DNA of 18,735 nucleotides, from NCBI GenBank assembly GCA_964576365.1, contig CAZNUT010000030.1, positions 1 to 18,735 on the forward strand. The letters run 5' to 3'. The notes under the pieces are model-generated. The model was given only the letters and a program-made list of their open reading frames with translations. It was not told where the DNA came from and did not search any database. Below, one piece after another: positions 6,207 to 12,694 of the stretch. Each line of letters opens with the position of its first letter. Position 1 is the stretch's first letter. The position numbers and the translations under genes were made by a program. Source of the DNA: CAZMJG01 sp964576365. Its GTDB lineage: Bacteria > Patescibacteriota > Microgenomatia > UBA1406 > GWC2-37-13.

Positions 6207-6551
6207 ATGAAAAATGACACTTTTTTACAACAACTGAAATTTTTTATATATTGCAGAAAAAGTTCTGAGCAAGAGGACAGGCAGATACTTTCCCTTCCTG
6301 CACAGGAAAAAGAACTGCTGGATCTGGCAACAAGGGAAAAATTACATATTGTTGATACATATAAAGAATCTCGAAGCGCACATACCGCAGGACGACCCTT
6401 ATTTGATGAGATGCTAAAAAGAATTGAACGAGGCGAGGCAAACGGAATTATTGTTTGGGATGAATCAAGAATTGCACGCAATAGCTTAGACGGTGGAAAA
6501 GTAATTTATATGATGGACTTAGAGCAAATTAAAGCAATCGTAAAACCATGA
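6207..6551 (+). CDS. Serine recombinase, N-terminal catalytic part (split frame)
   Basis: The first 114 residues of a large serine recombinase. 'FIYCRKSSEQEDRQ' (13-26) holds the catalytic pair R17 and S19, and 'WDESRIARN' provides the conserved downstream arginines of the resolvase/invertase fold. 'AGRPLFDEMLKRIERGEANG' matches the large-recombinase subgroup. The frame stops just before the long helix that joins the catalytic and DNA-binding domains, and the rest continues in the -1 frame from ATG 6548 (ATGA overlap). Adding one base to the A4 run at 6542-6545, or a -1 ribosomal slip on AAA there, would join the parts as '...AIVKTMKIYRNTPDD...'. It may be an inactivated gene, a sequencing indel, or two coupled polypeptides. 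Confidence 0.8.
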   Translation: MKNDTFLQQLKFFIYCRKSSEQEDRQILSLPAQEKELLDLATREKLHIVDTYKESRSAHTAGRPLFDEMLKRIERGEANGIIVWDESRIARNSLDGGKVIYMMDLEQIKAIVKP

Positions 6552-7975
6552 AGATATATAGGAATACACCAGATGATAAAAGTTGGCTGCAAATGTGTTT
6601 TATGATGAGCAAGAAAGAGTCCGATGATAAGGGTGTAAACGTCAAACGTGGACTTCGTACAAAAGCAGACAAAGGTTGGTTTCCCTCTTCTTGGACAAAA
6701 CCTGGCTATATGTGGGATAAATTCGCAGAACGAGGCAATAAAACAATTCTGAATGATCCTATACGCTATCCTCTTATTAAAAAGTGTTGGGAATTGATGC
6801 ACACAGGCGCATACACTGTACCGCAAATTCTCCGCAAGCTAAATGACGAATGGGGCTATAGAACACCTAAAAGAAAAACAACAGGTGGCAAGCCAATGAA
6901 ACGCAGTCAACTGTACACTATCTTTGGCGACCCGTTTTATTATGGTTGGTACGAATATAAAGATGCTGACGGTGTAAAACAATGGCATAAAGGTGAACAT
7001 GAACCGATGATTACCGAAGAAGAATTTAACAAAGTACAAATTTTACTTGGAAGGAATTGTAGACAACGTATGAGAAAACACAATTTTCCTCTTACTGGCA
7101 TTATTCGCTGTGATTGTGGAGCAATGATAACCTGTGAGGAAAAATGGCAAATCATTTGTGGTAACTGTAAACATAAATTTGCATCACTGAGTAGAGATGC
7201 TTGTCCTAAATGCAGTACCTTAACAGCAAATATGGTCAATCCAACTGTTCTCCATTACACCTACTATCATTGTACGAGAAAAATAAATCCTGATTGCAAA
7301 GAAAAAAGCGTTAAAGCAAAAGACTTGGAAACAGAAGTAGATAAAATACTCCAACGGATACGCATTTCTCCCCGCTTTAAGGATTGGGCAATCAAGTACC
7401 TTAACGAACTAAATGACGAAGAAGTATCAGCACATACAGCAACCATCAGCTCCTTGCAGAACGCCTACAATGATTGCGTTAAAAGACTAGATAACTTGGT
7501 GAAACTAAAAATCTCTCCTCAAAACTCCGATAGTTCGTTATTAACCGATGACGAGTTCAAATCACAAAAGGTAGCAATTATAACCGAGAAGACAAAACTT
7601 GAAGAAAAGTTAGCCCATCAAGGACAACGAGTAAATAATTGGGTTGATACCGTTGAAAGGAATTTTGAGTTTGCTATTCATGCCCGCTACAAATTTGAAC
7701 ACGGCAGTTCTGAGGAGAAAAGAGAGATTGTTGCAACTGTCGGCTCGAACCTAAAATTATTCAAGCAAACACTCACGTTGGACTTTCAAAACGAGTATGG
7801 ATTCCTTGAAGAAATAACCCAAGAAGAACCAACAACTTCGTATGAGTTCGAACCTACAAATCAGCTTGATAAATCAACCCAATTAGAGGATTATTGGGCT
7901 AAAAATCCATCCGTGCTCCGGGACTACGACTCGAACGTAGATAAACAGATCCAGAGTCTGTTGTCCTACCATTAG
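6548..7975 (+). CDS. Serine recombinase, C-terminal DNA-binding part, ending in antisense tRNA
   Basis: It continues the recombinase: 'NTPDDKSWLQMCFMMSKKES' and 'DDKGVNVKRGLRTKADKGW' are the linker helix, followed by the recombinase domain ('PGYMWDK' to 'ITEEEFNKVQILLG') and a zinc ribbon ('IIRCDCG', 'ICGNCKHKF', 'CPKC', 'YYHCTRK'). A coiled-coil segment follows (about 290-370). The last 20 or so codons are the antisense strand of tRNA-Gln, giving 'RDYDSNVDKQIQSL', with a stop in the tRNA D-arm. Recombinases ending in antisense tRNA sequence ('DSN...') are common among elements inserted in tRNA genes. The free form of the element would therefore encode a different C-terminus. Separate function of this fragment without the catalytic part is doubtful. 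Confidence 0.82.
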   Translation: MKIYRNTPDDKSWLQMCFMMSKKESDDKGVNVKRGLRTKADKGWFPSSWTKPGYMWDKFAERGNKTILNDPIRYPLIKKCWELMHTGAYTVPQILRKLNDEWGYRTPKRKTTGGKPMKRSQLYTIFGDPFYYGWYEYKDADGVKQWHKGEHEPMITEEEFNKVQILLGRNCRQRMRKHNFPLTGIIRCDCGAMITCEEKWQIICGNCKHKFASLSRDACPKCSTLTANMVNPTVLHYTYYHCTRKINPDCKEKSVKAKDLETEVDKILQRIRISPRFKDWAIKYLNELNDEEVSAHTATISSLQNAYNDCVKRLDNLVKLKISPQNSDSSLLTDDEFKSQKVAIITEKTKLEEKLAHQGQRVNNWVDTVERNFEFAIHARYKFEHGSSEEKREIVATVGSNLKLFKQTLTLDFQNEYGFLEEITQEEPTTSYEFEPTNQLDKSTQLEDYWAKNPSVLRDYDSNVDKQIQSLLSYH

Positions 7976-7986
7976 ACGATCCCGGA
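7916..7986 (-). tRNA. glnU-like: tRNA-Gln (anticodon CTG)
   Basis: A complete 71-nt cloverleaf. The acceptor TCCGGGA (7986-7980) pairs fully with TCCCGGA (7923-7917). The D-arm is GTCT/GGAC with an AATGGTA loop. The anticodon arm is ACAGA-CTCTGGA-TCTGT, reading CTG, hence Gln (CAG). The T-arm is CTACG-TTCGAGT-CGTAG. The U1-A72 pair and G73 discriminator are typical glutamine identity elements. CCA is not encoded. G at position 37 is slightly unusual. Its 3' half is antisense to the recombinase end and its first 15 nt encode the end of the GIY-YIG protein. The original promoter appears to be 350 bp upstream, beyond an orphan 5' half. The symbol is descriptive only. Confidence 0.92.
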
Positions 7987-8256
7987 AATCTCATCAAGAC
8001 TTACGCTGATTTTTGCGTTTAATACTTCTCGACCATACCCTGACTTATAAAATCTCTCTTGTTTCGTTGCATCTTCCTTTGCTCGAAATGCTTCATAGAA
8101 AACTAACACAAACGGTCTGTTGTTCTTCGTATATGTTCCTCCAACACCTTTATTATGCTCTTCAATTCGTTGTTTTAAATTTTGAGTATAGCCTATATAT
8201 AACCTTTTACTTTTTATGCTATATAAAACGTAAACGTAATACATATTCCGAAACAT
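7972..8256 (-). CDS. GIY-YIG endonuclease inserted at tRNA-Gln
   Basis: A 94-aa single-domain GIY-YIG nuclease. The core strands are 'YVYVLYS' (the GIY position is VYV, 8-10) and 'RLYIGYT' (YIG at 20-22). The catalytic arginine is R30 in 'NLKQRIEEHNKG' and the metal-binding glutamate is E68 in 'KQERFYKSGYGR'. Translation may start at M1 (8256) or M5 (8244), the latter matching the usual 'MYYVYVL' family start. The last codons (ending 'SGIV') and the stop lie in the 5' end of tRNA-Gln. Transcription probably comes from the tRNA promoter at 8346-8354, passing an orphan tRNA 5' half. The family is often called UPF0213 or homing-like; a role in cutting intact tRNA-Gln genes and spreading is inferred from the repeats around it. 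Confidence 0.85.
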   Translation of the reverse strand: MFRNMYYVYVLYSIKSKRLYIGYTQNLKQRIEEHNKGVGGTYTKNNRPFVLVFYEAFRAKEDATKQERFYKSGYGREVLNAKISVSLDEISGIV

Positions 8257-8272
8257 ATTATTCTATCATCCC

Positions 8273-8336
8273 GTCTGTTGTCCCCACCTCGCCGGTGGGT
8301 CGCCGATGAGGCGACTACCATTAGACGATCCCGGAA
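8273..8336 (-). pseudogene. Orphan 5' half of tRNA-Gln, interrupted
   Basis: Positions 8336-8316 and 8283-8273 match, base for base, the 32 bases 7987-7956 covering the tRNA start through the first nucleotide of the anticodon loop. A 32-bp insertion (8284-8315) sits in the D-stem 3' strand. Past 8273 the sequence diverges completely from the tRNA. A TGATACAAT promoter sits just before it, so this is most likely the original 5' end of the tRNA gene, displaced by the GIY-YIG insertion. It cannot form a tRNA. Confidence 0.8.
8284..8315. repeat. 32-bp double-hairpin insertion in the orphan tRNA half
   Basis: Two adjacent GC-rich hairpins: CCCACC-TCGCC-GGTGGG (8283-8299) and GTCGCC-GATGA-GGCGAC (8299-8315). 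Removing exactly 32 bp restores the tRNA sequence, so this is a precise insertion. It resembles REP-type or palindromic mobile repeats. No second copy is seen in the window. Confidence 0.7.
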
Positions 8337-8345
8337 TCAGCCTCC

Positions 8346-8354
8346 ATTGTATCA
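8346..8354 (-). promoter_or_regulatory. Extended -10 promoter of tRNA-Gln
   Basis: Minus-strand TGATACAAT (8354-8346) fits TGnTATAAT with one change. A start near 8339 lies about 4 nt before the orphan tRNA 5' end (8335), the right place for a tRNA promoter. Its TGA is also the stop codon of the O-antigen-ligase gene. Confidence 0.5.
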
Positions 8355-9551
8355 CACAACGCGTCTTTGGAGAAGCCCAAACAAGACTGGAATCAATAGC
8401 ATATTTTGCTGCTGCGTAAGCCAGTAGTGGTCAAACATTCCTGTAATCACAATCACAAGGACGAGATACCTCGCTTCACCTGTTAAAAGATTCCTTATCA
8501 CTTTTCGCCAGAGAAATAATCCAACACAACTTGCTACAAGTCCCGCTTCAGCAATAAAAAGAAGAAAAATATTGTGCACAGGTTCAAGAAAATGGTAGGG
8601 AAATGGGTGAGGTATCCAGCTTTGAGCGTAGAGATAATTACCCGGTCCGACGCCAAACCAAAGGTGTTGTTGAATTATTGATATTGCGCTCTTGATCAAA
8701 TACCATCTCTTTGTTGTAGATGCCGGGTCGCCACTTGCACCCAATACCAGGGAGGCAACAACAACCATCATACTTATTTTCGCAATGACGCACAAAACGC
8801 ATTTTTTTTTAAAAGATAATACAGATGGAAGTGATGCTACAAAGAAACCCATAAATGCATTTTTTGAAAATGAAATAATGACAAGAAAAAGCGCAAGGCT
8901 TTGCAGCAACACTTTTCTTATCTGACCCTCTTTTTGTAAAGCAATGGGGGTCCAAACTACTATCAGTGCATAAAATCCACCCAAGGCATTGGGGTGAGAG
9001 AAGGTTCCATAAGATCTGAGAAATTCTTTTCCGTCCCAAGACATCTTTGCTATTCCAGGCGTGGCCATAGTAAAAAGGCGTTCTCCAGCATAATACCACA
9101 TCCCTTGTAAAGAAGAGCCATAGATAAATTGCAATGAACACAATACGACTTGTAAACTTGTAGAAAAAATCAAACAAGTTGCGACATAATACATGTTAAT
9201 TTTTATTGATGAGATGGAGCGATAAAGTAAAAAAAGTTCTATGTATTTTATCAAACGATAAAAAGATACTATAGGTTCATACGCTAAGACTGAATTTATT
9301 ATTAATAGTATGAAAATATAGACTGCTTTATTTGCTTTTCCAATGTGTTTAAATCTGAGTAAAATCAACATGAATGCCAGAATATCGGTGAGATATAAAG
9401 CCGGTGCAAGATAATCTGTGCGAATACCAAACACGAAAGATTCTTCAATGAAAAAGAAGGTGCCGAGTTGAAACGGTAGACACAAGATTAGTAAATATAG
9501 ACAGACTTCTGTCAGAGAAATGCGTGACAGATATTTGATAGTTTGGTTCAT
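8352..9551 (-). CDS. O-antigen ligase / Wzy-C family membrane protein
   Basis: A 399-aa polytopic membrane protein with about ten to twelve hydrophobic helices. The Wzy_C signature is visible: 'RSYGTFSHPNALGGF' (179-193), 'GVGPGNYLYAQ' (300-310) in the large outer loop region, and 'PVHNIFLLFIAEAGL' (324-338). These hold the conserved arginine and histidines of the O-antigen ligase/polymerase superfamily, which transfers or polymerises undecaprenyl-linked glycans on the outer face of the membrane. The ATG at 9551 lies 7 nt after the stop of the secreted-protein gene, so the two form an operon. CPR cells generally lack lipopolysaccharide, so a role in capsule, surface glycan or protein glycosylation is more likely than LPS ligation. 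Exact substrate is unknown. Confidence 0.85.
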   Translation of the reverse strand: MNQTIKYLSRISLTEVCLYLLILCLPFQLGTFFFIEESFVFGIRTDYLAPALYLTDILAFMLILLRFKHIGKANKAVYIFILLIINSVLAYEPIVSFYRLIKYIELFLLYRSISSIKINMYYVATCLIFSTSLQVVLCSLQFIYGSSLQGMWYYAGERLFTMATPGIAKMSWDGKEFLRSYGTFSHPNALGGFYALIVVWTPIALQKEGQIRKVLLQSLALFLVIISFSKNAFMGFFVASLPSVLSFKKKCVLCVIAKISMMVVVASLVLGASGDPASTTKRWYLIKSAISIIQQHLWFGVGPGNYLYAQSWIPHPFPYHFLEPVHNIFLLFIAEAGLVASCVGLFLWRKVIRNLLTGEARYLVLVIVITGMFDHYWLTQQQNMLLIPVLFGLLQRRVV

Positions 9552-9558
9552 GCCAGAT

Positions 9559-11817
9559 TTATTGTAGTTGGCGCCCTTCCTGTGTCACGGTTGAGAGATA
9601 GGGAAGTAGATCGATATACATATTTGGCTTCATGACAATAAATAATGTAGGTTTGCTGGGGTCATCAAGACGTTTTCTATTGAGATTGTTTATTGGATTT
9701 CTTGAAATCAAATTTCCTTCAATTTTGAGAGGTGCGCTGCCAGGAGACGACGACGATTTGTCATAAGCAAGTTCAACTGATTGCGCAATCAAAATACCAT
9801 TTACCTGCGTGACAGAAGAGTGAATTCGTAGTGTTCCAGTGACGTATAAACCGATTGATTTTTTTGGCTGATTATATGTGTTTGATCCGCCTACAGGATC
9901 TAAGGTGAGGTTTCCATCAACTACCAATAAATATTTATTTTTATTCGGTAGATCGTTTGAGTTGTTTAGCGTCAAATTGCCTTTGTATACATATATTGCA
10001 TTATCTGAAGAAATTTCATTGATTTGTGTAATATCCTTGCCATTTTTGCGCGCACGCAAGTATTCGATAAAAAGTGAAGAGTTGTCTAGATAATTGTTTG
10101 ATTTTTCCGTAGAAGCAAGTTTCCAATTTCTTTGGGAAATCTGACCACTTGTTGAAATTGGCGCTATATTGCTCGTTGCGCTTGATACGCCTGATTGGGC
10201 AATGAGCGGGTAAGCATCGGTAGAGTCGTCTGAGTCAAATAAGTTTACAGTCGGAGGAAGTGCTTCTTCAATTGTGCCTATTTTATGAAAAGATGCATTT
10301 TTCAACTTATACCATTCTGGCACAGGGGTGGGTGTTGGTGTGTTTGTTGGTGTCGGGGTGTTTGTAGGTGTTGGTGTGTTTGTTGGAGTTGGCGTCCTTG
10401 TGGGTGTATTTGTTGGCGTTGGGGTAAGGGTAGGTGTATTGGTTGGTGTTCTTGTTGGGGTTGGTGGTATGGGTGTTGGTGTTCTTGTTGGAGTAGCTGT
10501 TGGTCCCGCAGTTGGCGTAACGCAGCGTGATGCTGTACACGTTCGACCCCCTGTGCATGTGATACCACAACCTCCACAGTTCGCATTATTATTTGTTGTA
10601 TTTACACATACACCCGAACATCTAGTTTGTCCGGCTGGACAGGGAGTGGGTGTTGCTGCGTTACAAGTTCCCGCAACGCATGATTGTGTACCACTACACG
10701 ATCTTCCACAAGCTCCACAGTTAGAAAAATTGTTAGATAAATTTACACATACACCCGAACATCTAGTTTGTCCGGCTGGACAAGCAGGTGTGGGCGTACG
10801 GGTGGGAGTATTTGTAGCCGCAGGTGGTCTGGTGGGTGTGGCGGTCACACACCTTCCACCAGAACAGAGTATGCGAGCAACCCCAGTGCTACGATAATTG
10901 GGGTCACAGTCGTATGCATTAGTTGTTCCAGGCGCATTACCTTGACAATATTGTTCACGAATTTCAATAGTGGAAAAACACCAATCGGCGATACTAAATG
11001 TTGAGCCGGTACTATATCTGCCAGTTATTGTTCCCACTGTGTTAAGATTTGTTCCTCCATCAGAATCAGAGCAAGTCGCAACTGGCGCAGGGGTTGGTGT
11101 GTTGTTGACACAACGATTGGTGACACAAGTCTGGCCAGCCGCACAACTTCCCGACCAGAGGGCTATTGATGAGCCGCTGCAATAATATTCAAAGAGATTT
11201 CCACCTACACAAGTGTCAGAGTTGGAATTTGAGCCCGAGGTCGTAGTGCCAGCAACCGCTAGATTCAAACCCCCATCTGAATCACTGCAAGTGGGTGGCT
11301 GATTGCATCTACCGGAACTGCAGCCATATGTACACGACATATTCACTCTTTGATCCTGATATCCATTGGAAAGACACGCGCATTCTCCCACTGTGGTACT
11401 GTTTACACAAGTGTCTGTACAGCTTAGCGTTGTGATACCAGTTTCGCCATCGTAAAAAGTTGTTTGACTAGTAAAATCTGGAATAAGACCTCCGTCGCCG
11501 TCAGAGCAAAAAGGAGGCTGTGTACATCTGCCATTCACACAGCGACCACCAGGGAATACAGACGTGCAAGCTATATAAATCAAAGCATTAAAAGGACCGC
11601 TGCAATAATTTTCTTCTAGTTGGGTGCCGCCAGTACATCTATCTGTTAAAGCATAAGGTGAACCTGGTCCATATTCTCCTCTTGTCGTCCCAACAACTGT
11701 ATAATTGGCTCCACCATCATTTTCGCTACATGTTTGTGCCTGCGCATGACCAACAAAAAAGAACACACACAAAAAAAGTATTGAATAAAAAAATAGACGT
11801 CGATAAGAAGGCTGCAT
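9559..11817 (-). CDS. Secreted cysteine-rich, TP-linker surface protein, 752 aa
   Basis: A signal peptide (MQPSYRRLFF..., hydrophobic core to VGHAQA) is predicted to be cut after residue 27. The upstream TTG at 11841 adds 8 residues but has no better ribosome site, so I prefer ATG 11817. Mature order: four repeats starting 'CSENDGG', 'CSDGDGG', 'CSDSDGG', 'CSDSDGG' (about residues 30, 104, 177 and 249), each ending in a cysteine-rich 'GRC' or 'NRC'; two Stig-like modules 'CPAGQTRCSGVCVN...NCG.CG..C' (346-385, 393-432); a Thr/Pro linker (434-500); and a beta-strand-rich C-terminal domain with 'GNLTL', 'GTLRI' and 'KPNMYIDLLPYLS'. The many cysteines imply disulfides outside the cell. It is likely a stalked cell-surface adhesin or sheath protein; its ligand is unknown. 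Same operon as the ligase-like gene. Confidence 0.8.
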   Translation of the reverse strand: MQPSYRRLFFYSILFLCVFFFVGHAQAQTCSENDGGANYTVVGTTRGEYGPGSPYALTDRCTGGTQLEENYCSGPFNALIYIACTSVFPGGRCVNGRCTQPPFCSDGDGGLIPDFTSQTTFYDGETGITTLSCTDTCVNSTTVGECACLSNGYQDQRVNMSCTYGCSSGRCNQPPTCSDSDGGLNLAVAGTTTSGSNSNSDTCVGGNLFEYYCSGSSIALWSGSCAAGQTCVTNRCVNNTPTPAPVATCSDSDGGTNLNTVGTITGRYSTGSTFSIADWCFSTIEIREQYCQGNAPGTTNAYDCDPNYRSTGVARILCSGGRCVTATPTRPPAATNTPTRTPTPACPAGQTRCSGVCVNLSNNFSNCGACGRSCSGTQSCVAGTCNAATPTPCPAGQTRCSGVCVNTTNNNANCGGCGITCTGGRTCTASRCVTPTAGPTATPTRTPTPIPPTPTRTPTNTPTLTPTPTNTPTRTPTPTNTPTPTNTPTPTNTPTPTPVPEWYKLKNASFHKIGTIEEALPPTVNLFDSDDSTDAYPLIAQSGVSSATSNIAPISTSGQISQRNWKLASTEKSNNYLDNSSLFIEYLRARKNGKDITQINEISSDNAIYVYKGNLTLNNSNDLPNKNKYLLVVDGNLTLDPVGGSNTYNQPKKSIGLYVTGTLRIHSSVTQVNGILIAQSVELAYDKSSSSPGSAPLKIEGNLISRNPINNLNRKRLDDPSKPTLFIVMKPNMYIDLLPYLSTVTQEGRQLQ
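10318..10518. repeat. Low-complexity repeats encoding the TP linker
   Basis: The coding DNA is a run of imperfect 6-, 12- and 18-bp units (GTGTTTGTTGGTGTCGGG type on the + strand) encoding TPTNTP/TRTP. Such tracts change length by slippage, so the stalk length is probably variable between strains. Confidence 0.8.
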
Positions 11818-11861
11818 AGTTGCCAGAAAAAGATACTTCAATCATACCCACTTTCATTTAT

Positions 11862-11900
11862 ATTTGCAATTGTGTAGTTATTCATATAACACTTGCAAAT
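11862..11900. repeat. Inverted repeat in the divergent intergenic region
   Basis: ATTTGCAA (11862-11869) and TTGCAAAT (11893-11900) are perfect inverted arms 23 nt apart, between the surface operon and smpB. The remainder of 11818-12051 is AT-rich with no gene seen. Possible operator; low support. Confidence 0.3.
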
Positions 11901-12023
11901 GTAATATTTATACAAACAAATATTTACAAAATGGGCAGCGTTCATTGTTAATTCATTTCAATAACCGTTTTGTGAGTTATATATGTAATTTTCAGTTGCG
12001 TGATTGTCTTTGCATCCATTTTG

Positions 12024-12029
12024 TATAAT
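12024..12029 (+). promoter_or_regulatory. -10 element of smpB
   Basis: Perfect TATAAT preceded by TTG, 22 nt before the smpB ATG. No convincing -35 (TTGCGT at 11996 is too far). Predicted leader is about 16 nt with no Shine-Dalgarno. Confidence 0.5.
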
Positions 12030-12051
12030 AATATCCAGTTTGCCCTTTCCT

Positions 12052-12501
12052 ATGCATATAGAAAATAGAGATTACCGTCGAAAATATCAAGAAGTCCAGG
12101 TTTATGAAGCTGGCATCATGCTGAATGGTGCAGAAGTAAAGTCAATAAAGGCTGGTAATATCAAATTAGAAACAGGTTATGTGCGTTTTATGGAAGACGG
12201 TATGTATTTGGTGAATGCCGAAGTTCCGATCTACAAGTTTTCTCGTCCAGCTGATTATGACCCATTTCGCAGGCGCAAATTACTTCTGCACAAAAAAGAA
12301 ATTCTCAGACTTCATTCCAAATTGCAGGGCGGCAATAAGTTGACTGTTGTGCCCGTCGCGTGCTATAATAAAGGTCGACATATCAAGCTAAGCATTGCTC
12401 TTGCCCGCGGAAAAGGTGAGATAGAGCAGAAAAATGTTCAGAAGAGACAAGAGATCAAAGAAAAGCAAAAGAAGGATATGAAAGAGTTCTTGAAATCTTA
12501 A
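12052..12501 (+). CDS. smpB: SsrA-binding protein SmpB
   Basis: SmpB binds the tRNA-like domain of tmRNA and brings it to ribosomes stalled on broken mRNAs. The protein (149 aa from ATG 12052) shows the family order: 'YEAGIMLNGAEVKSIKAGNI', the 'Y.KFS..ADYDPFRRRKLLL' stretch, 'LHKKEI..L', 'TVVPVACYNKGRHIKLSIAL' and 'ARGKGEIEQK', ending in the basic tail that enters the mRNA channel. The open frame extends to 12004, but the added residues contain the -10 promoter region and do not match the family, so 12052 is preferred. The 'NRDYRRKYQ' start replaces the more common 'NRKARHDY'. The tmRNA gene follows about 190 bp downstream. Confidence 0.95.
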   Translation: MHIENRDYRRKYQEVQVYEAGIMLNGAEVKSIKAGNIKLETGYVRFMEDGMYLVNAEVPIYKFSRPADYDPFRRRKLLLHKKEILRLHSKLQGGNKLTVVPVACYNKGRHIKLSIALARGKGEIEQKNVQKRQEIKEKQKKDMKEFLKS

Positions 12502-12523
12502 GTATTGTTGGAAAAACTATTTA

Positions 12524-12623
12524 GGTCGTCGCGAGCGGTTCTGATTTAAAGTGCAGCGCGGCGATCTGTTGCACCTCGTAACAGATTGCTTCGTCGCATA
12601 CATCATTGCTCCTCGCAATGACG
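12524..12623 (-). repeat. Dispersed intergenic palindromic repeat
   Basis: Read on the minus strand it begins CGTCATTGCGAGGAGC and then has GCGACGAAGCAATCTGTT, the core of an intergenic repeat that I recognise from many unrelated bacteria. Internally ATCTGTT and AACAGAT form a hairpin with a 9-nt loop. It occupies most of the smpB-ssrA gap. Its mobility mechanism is not visible; it is GC-richer than its surroundings and noncoding. Confidence 0.6.
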
Positions 12624-12694
12624 CTGTTCTCATTGTTTTCAATCAAAGCGTAAGTGACAATATAAGAAGAAAAGCAAAGTCGGTAAATTTTCAC

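Larger units (their letters stand above)
1..7986. mobile_element. Integrated element, right-hand part, abutting tRNA-Gln
   Basis: The stretch carries a coherent accessory set: XRE regulator, small unknown proteins, DUF5659-like and DUF669-like proteins, an AEP primase-helicase fusion and a large serine recombinase. The recombinase reading frame runs into the antisense strand of a complete tRNA-Gln and stops inside it, the usual layout when an element enters the 3' half of a tRNA gene. Housekeeping and surface genes begin right after the tRNA region. No matching tRNA fragment is seen near position 1, so the left end lies outside the window. Self-replication (primase, helicase, ssDNA-binding candidate) is inferred. 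No capsid, terminase or conjugation gene is visible here, so plasmid-like, satellite-like and prophage origins all remain possible. Confidence 0.6.

Noticed and set aside
1..7986. CRISPR array, toxin-antitoxin pair or restriction system in the accessory region
   Set aside because: No regularly spaced repeats, methylase motifs or recognised toxin fold were seen; the XRE gene lacks a partner of a known toxin family.
8013..8309. 98-aa + strand frame opposite the GIY-YIG gene
   Set aside because: Antisense shadow of a protein with clear GIY-YIG catalytic residues.
10328..10897. 189-aa + strand frame rich in GVGV and other frames across 10285-10897
   Set aside because: They are shadows of the TP-repeat and Stig-like coding DNA of the secreted protein on the minus strand; low-complexity codons keep all frames open.
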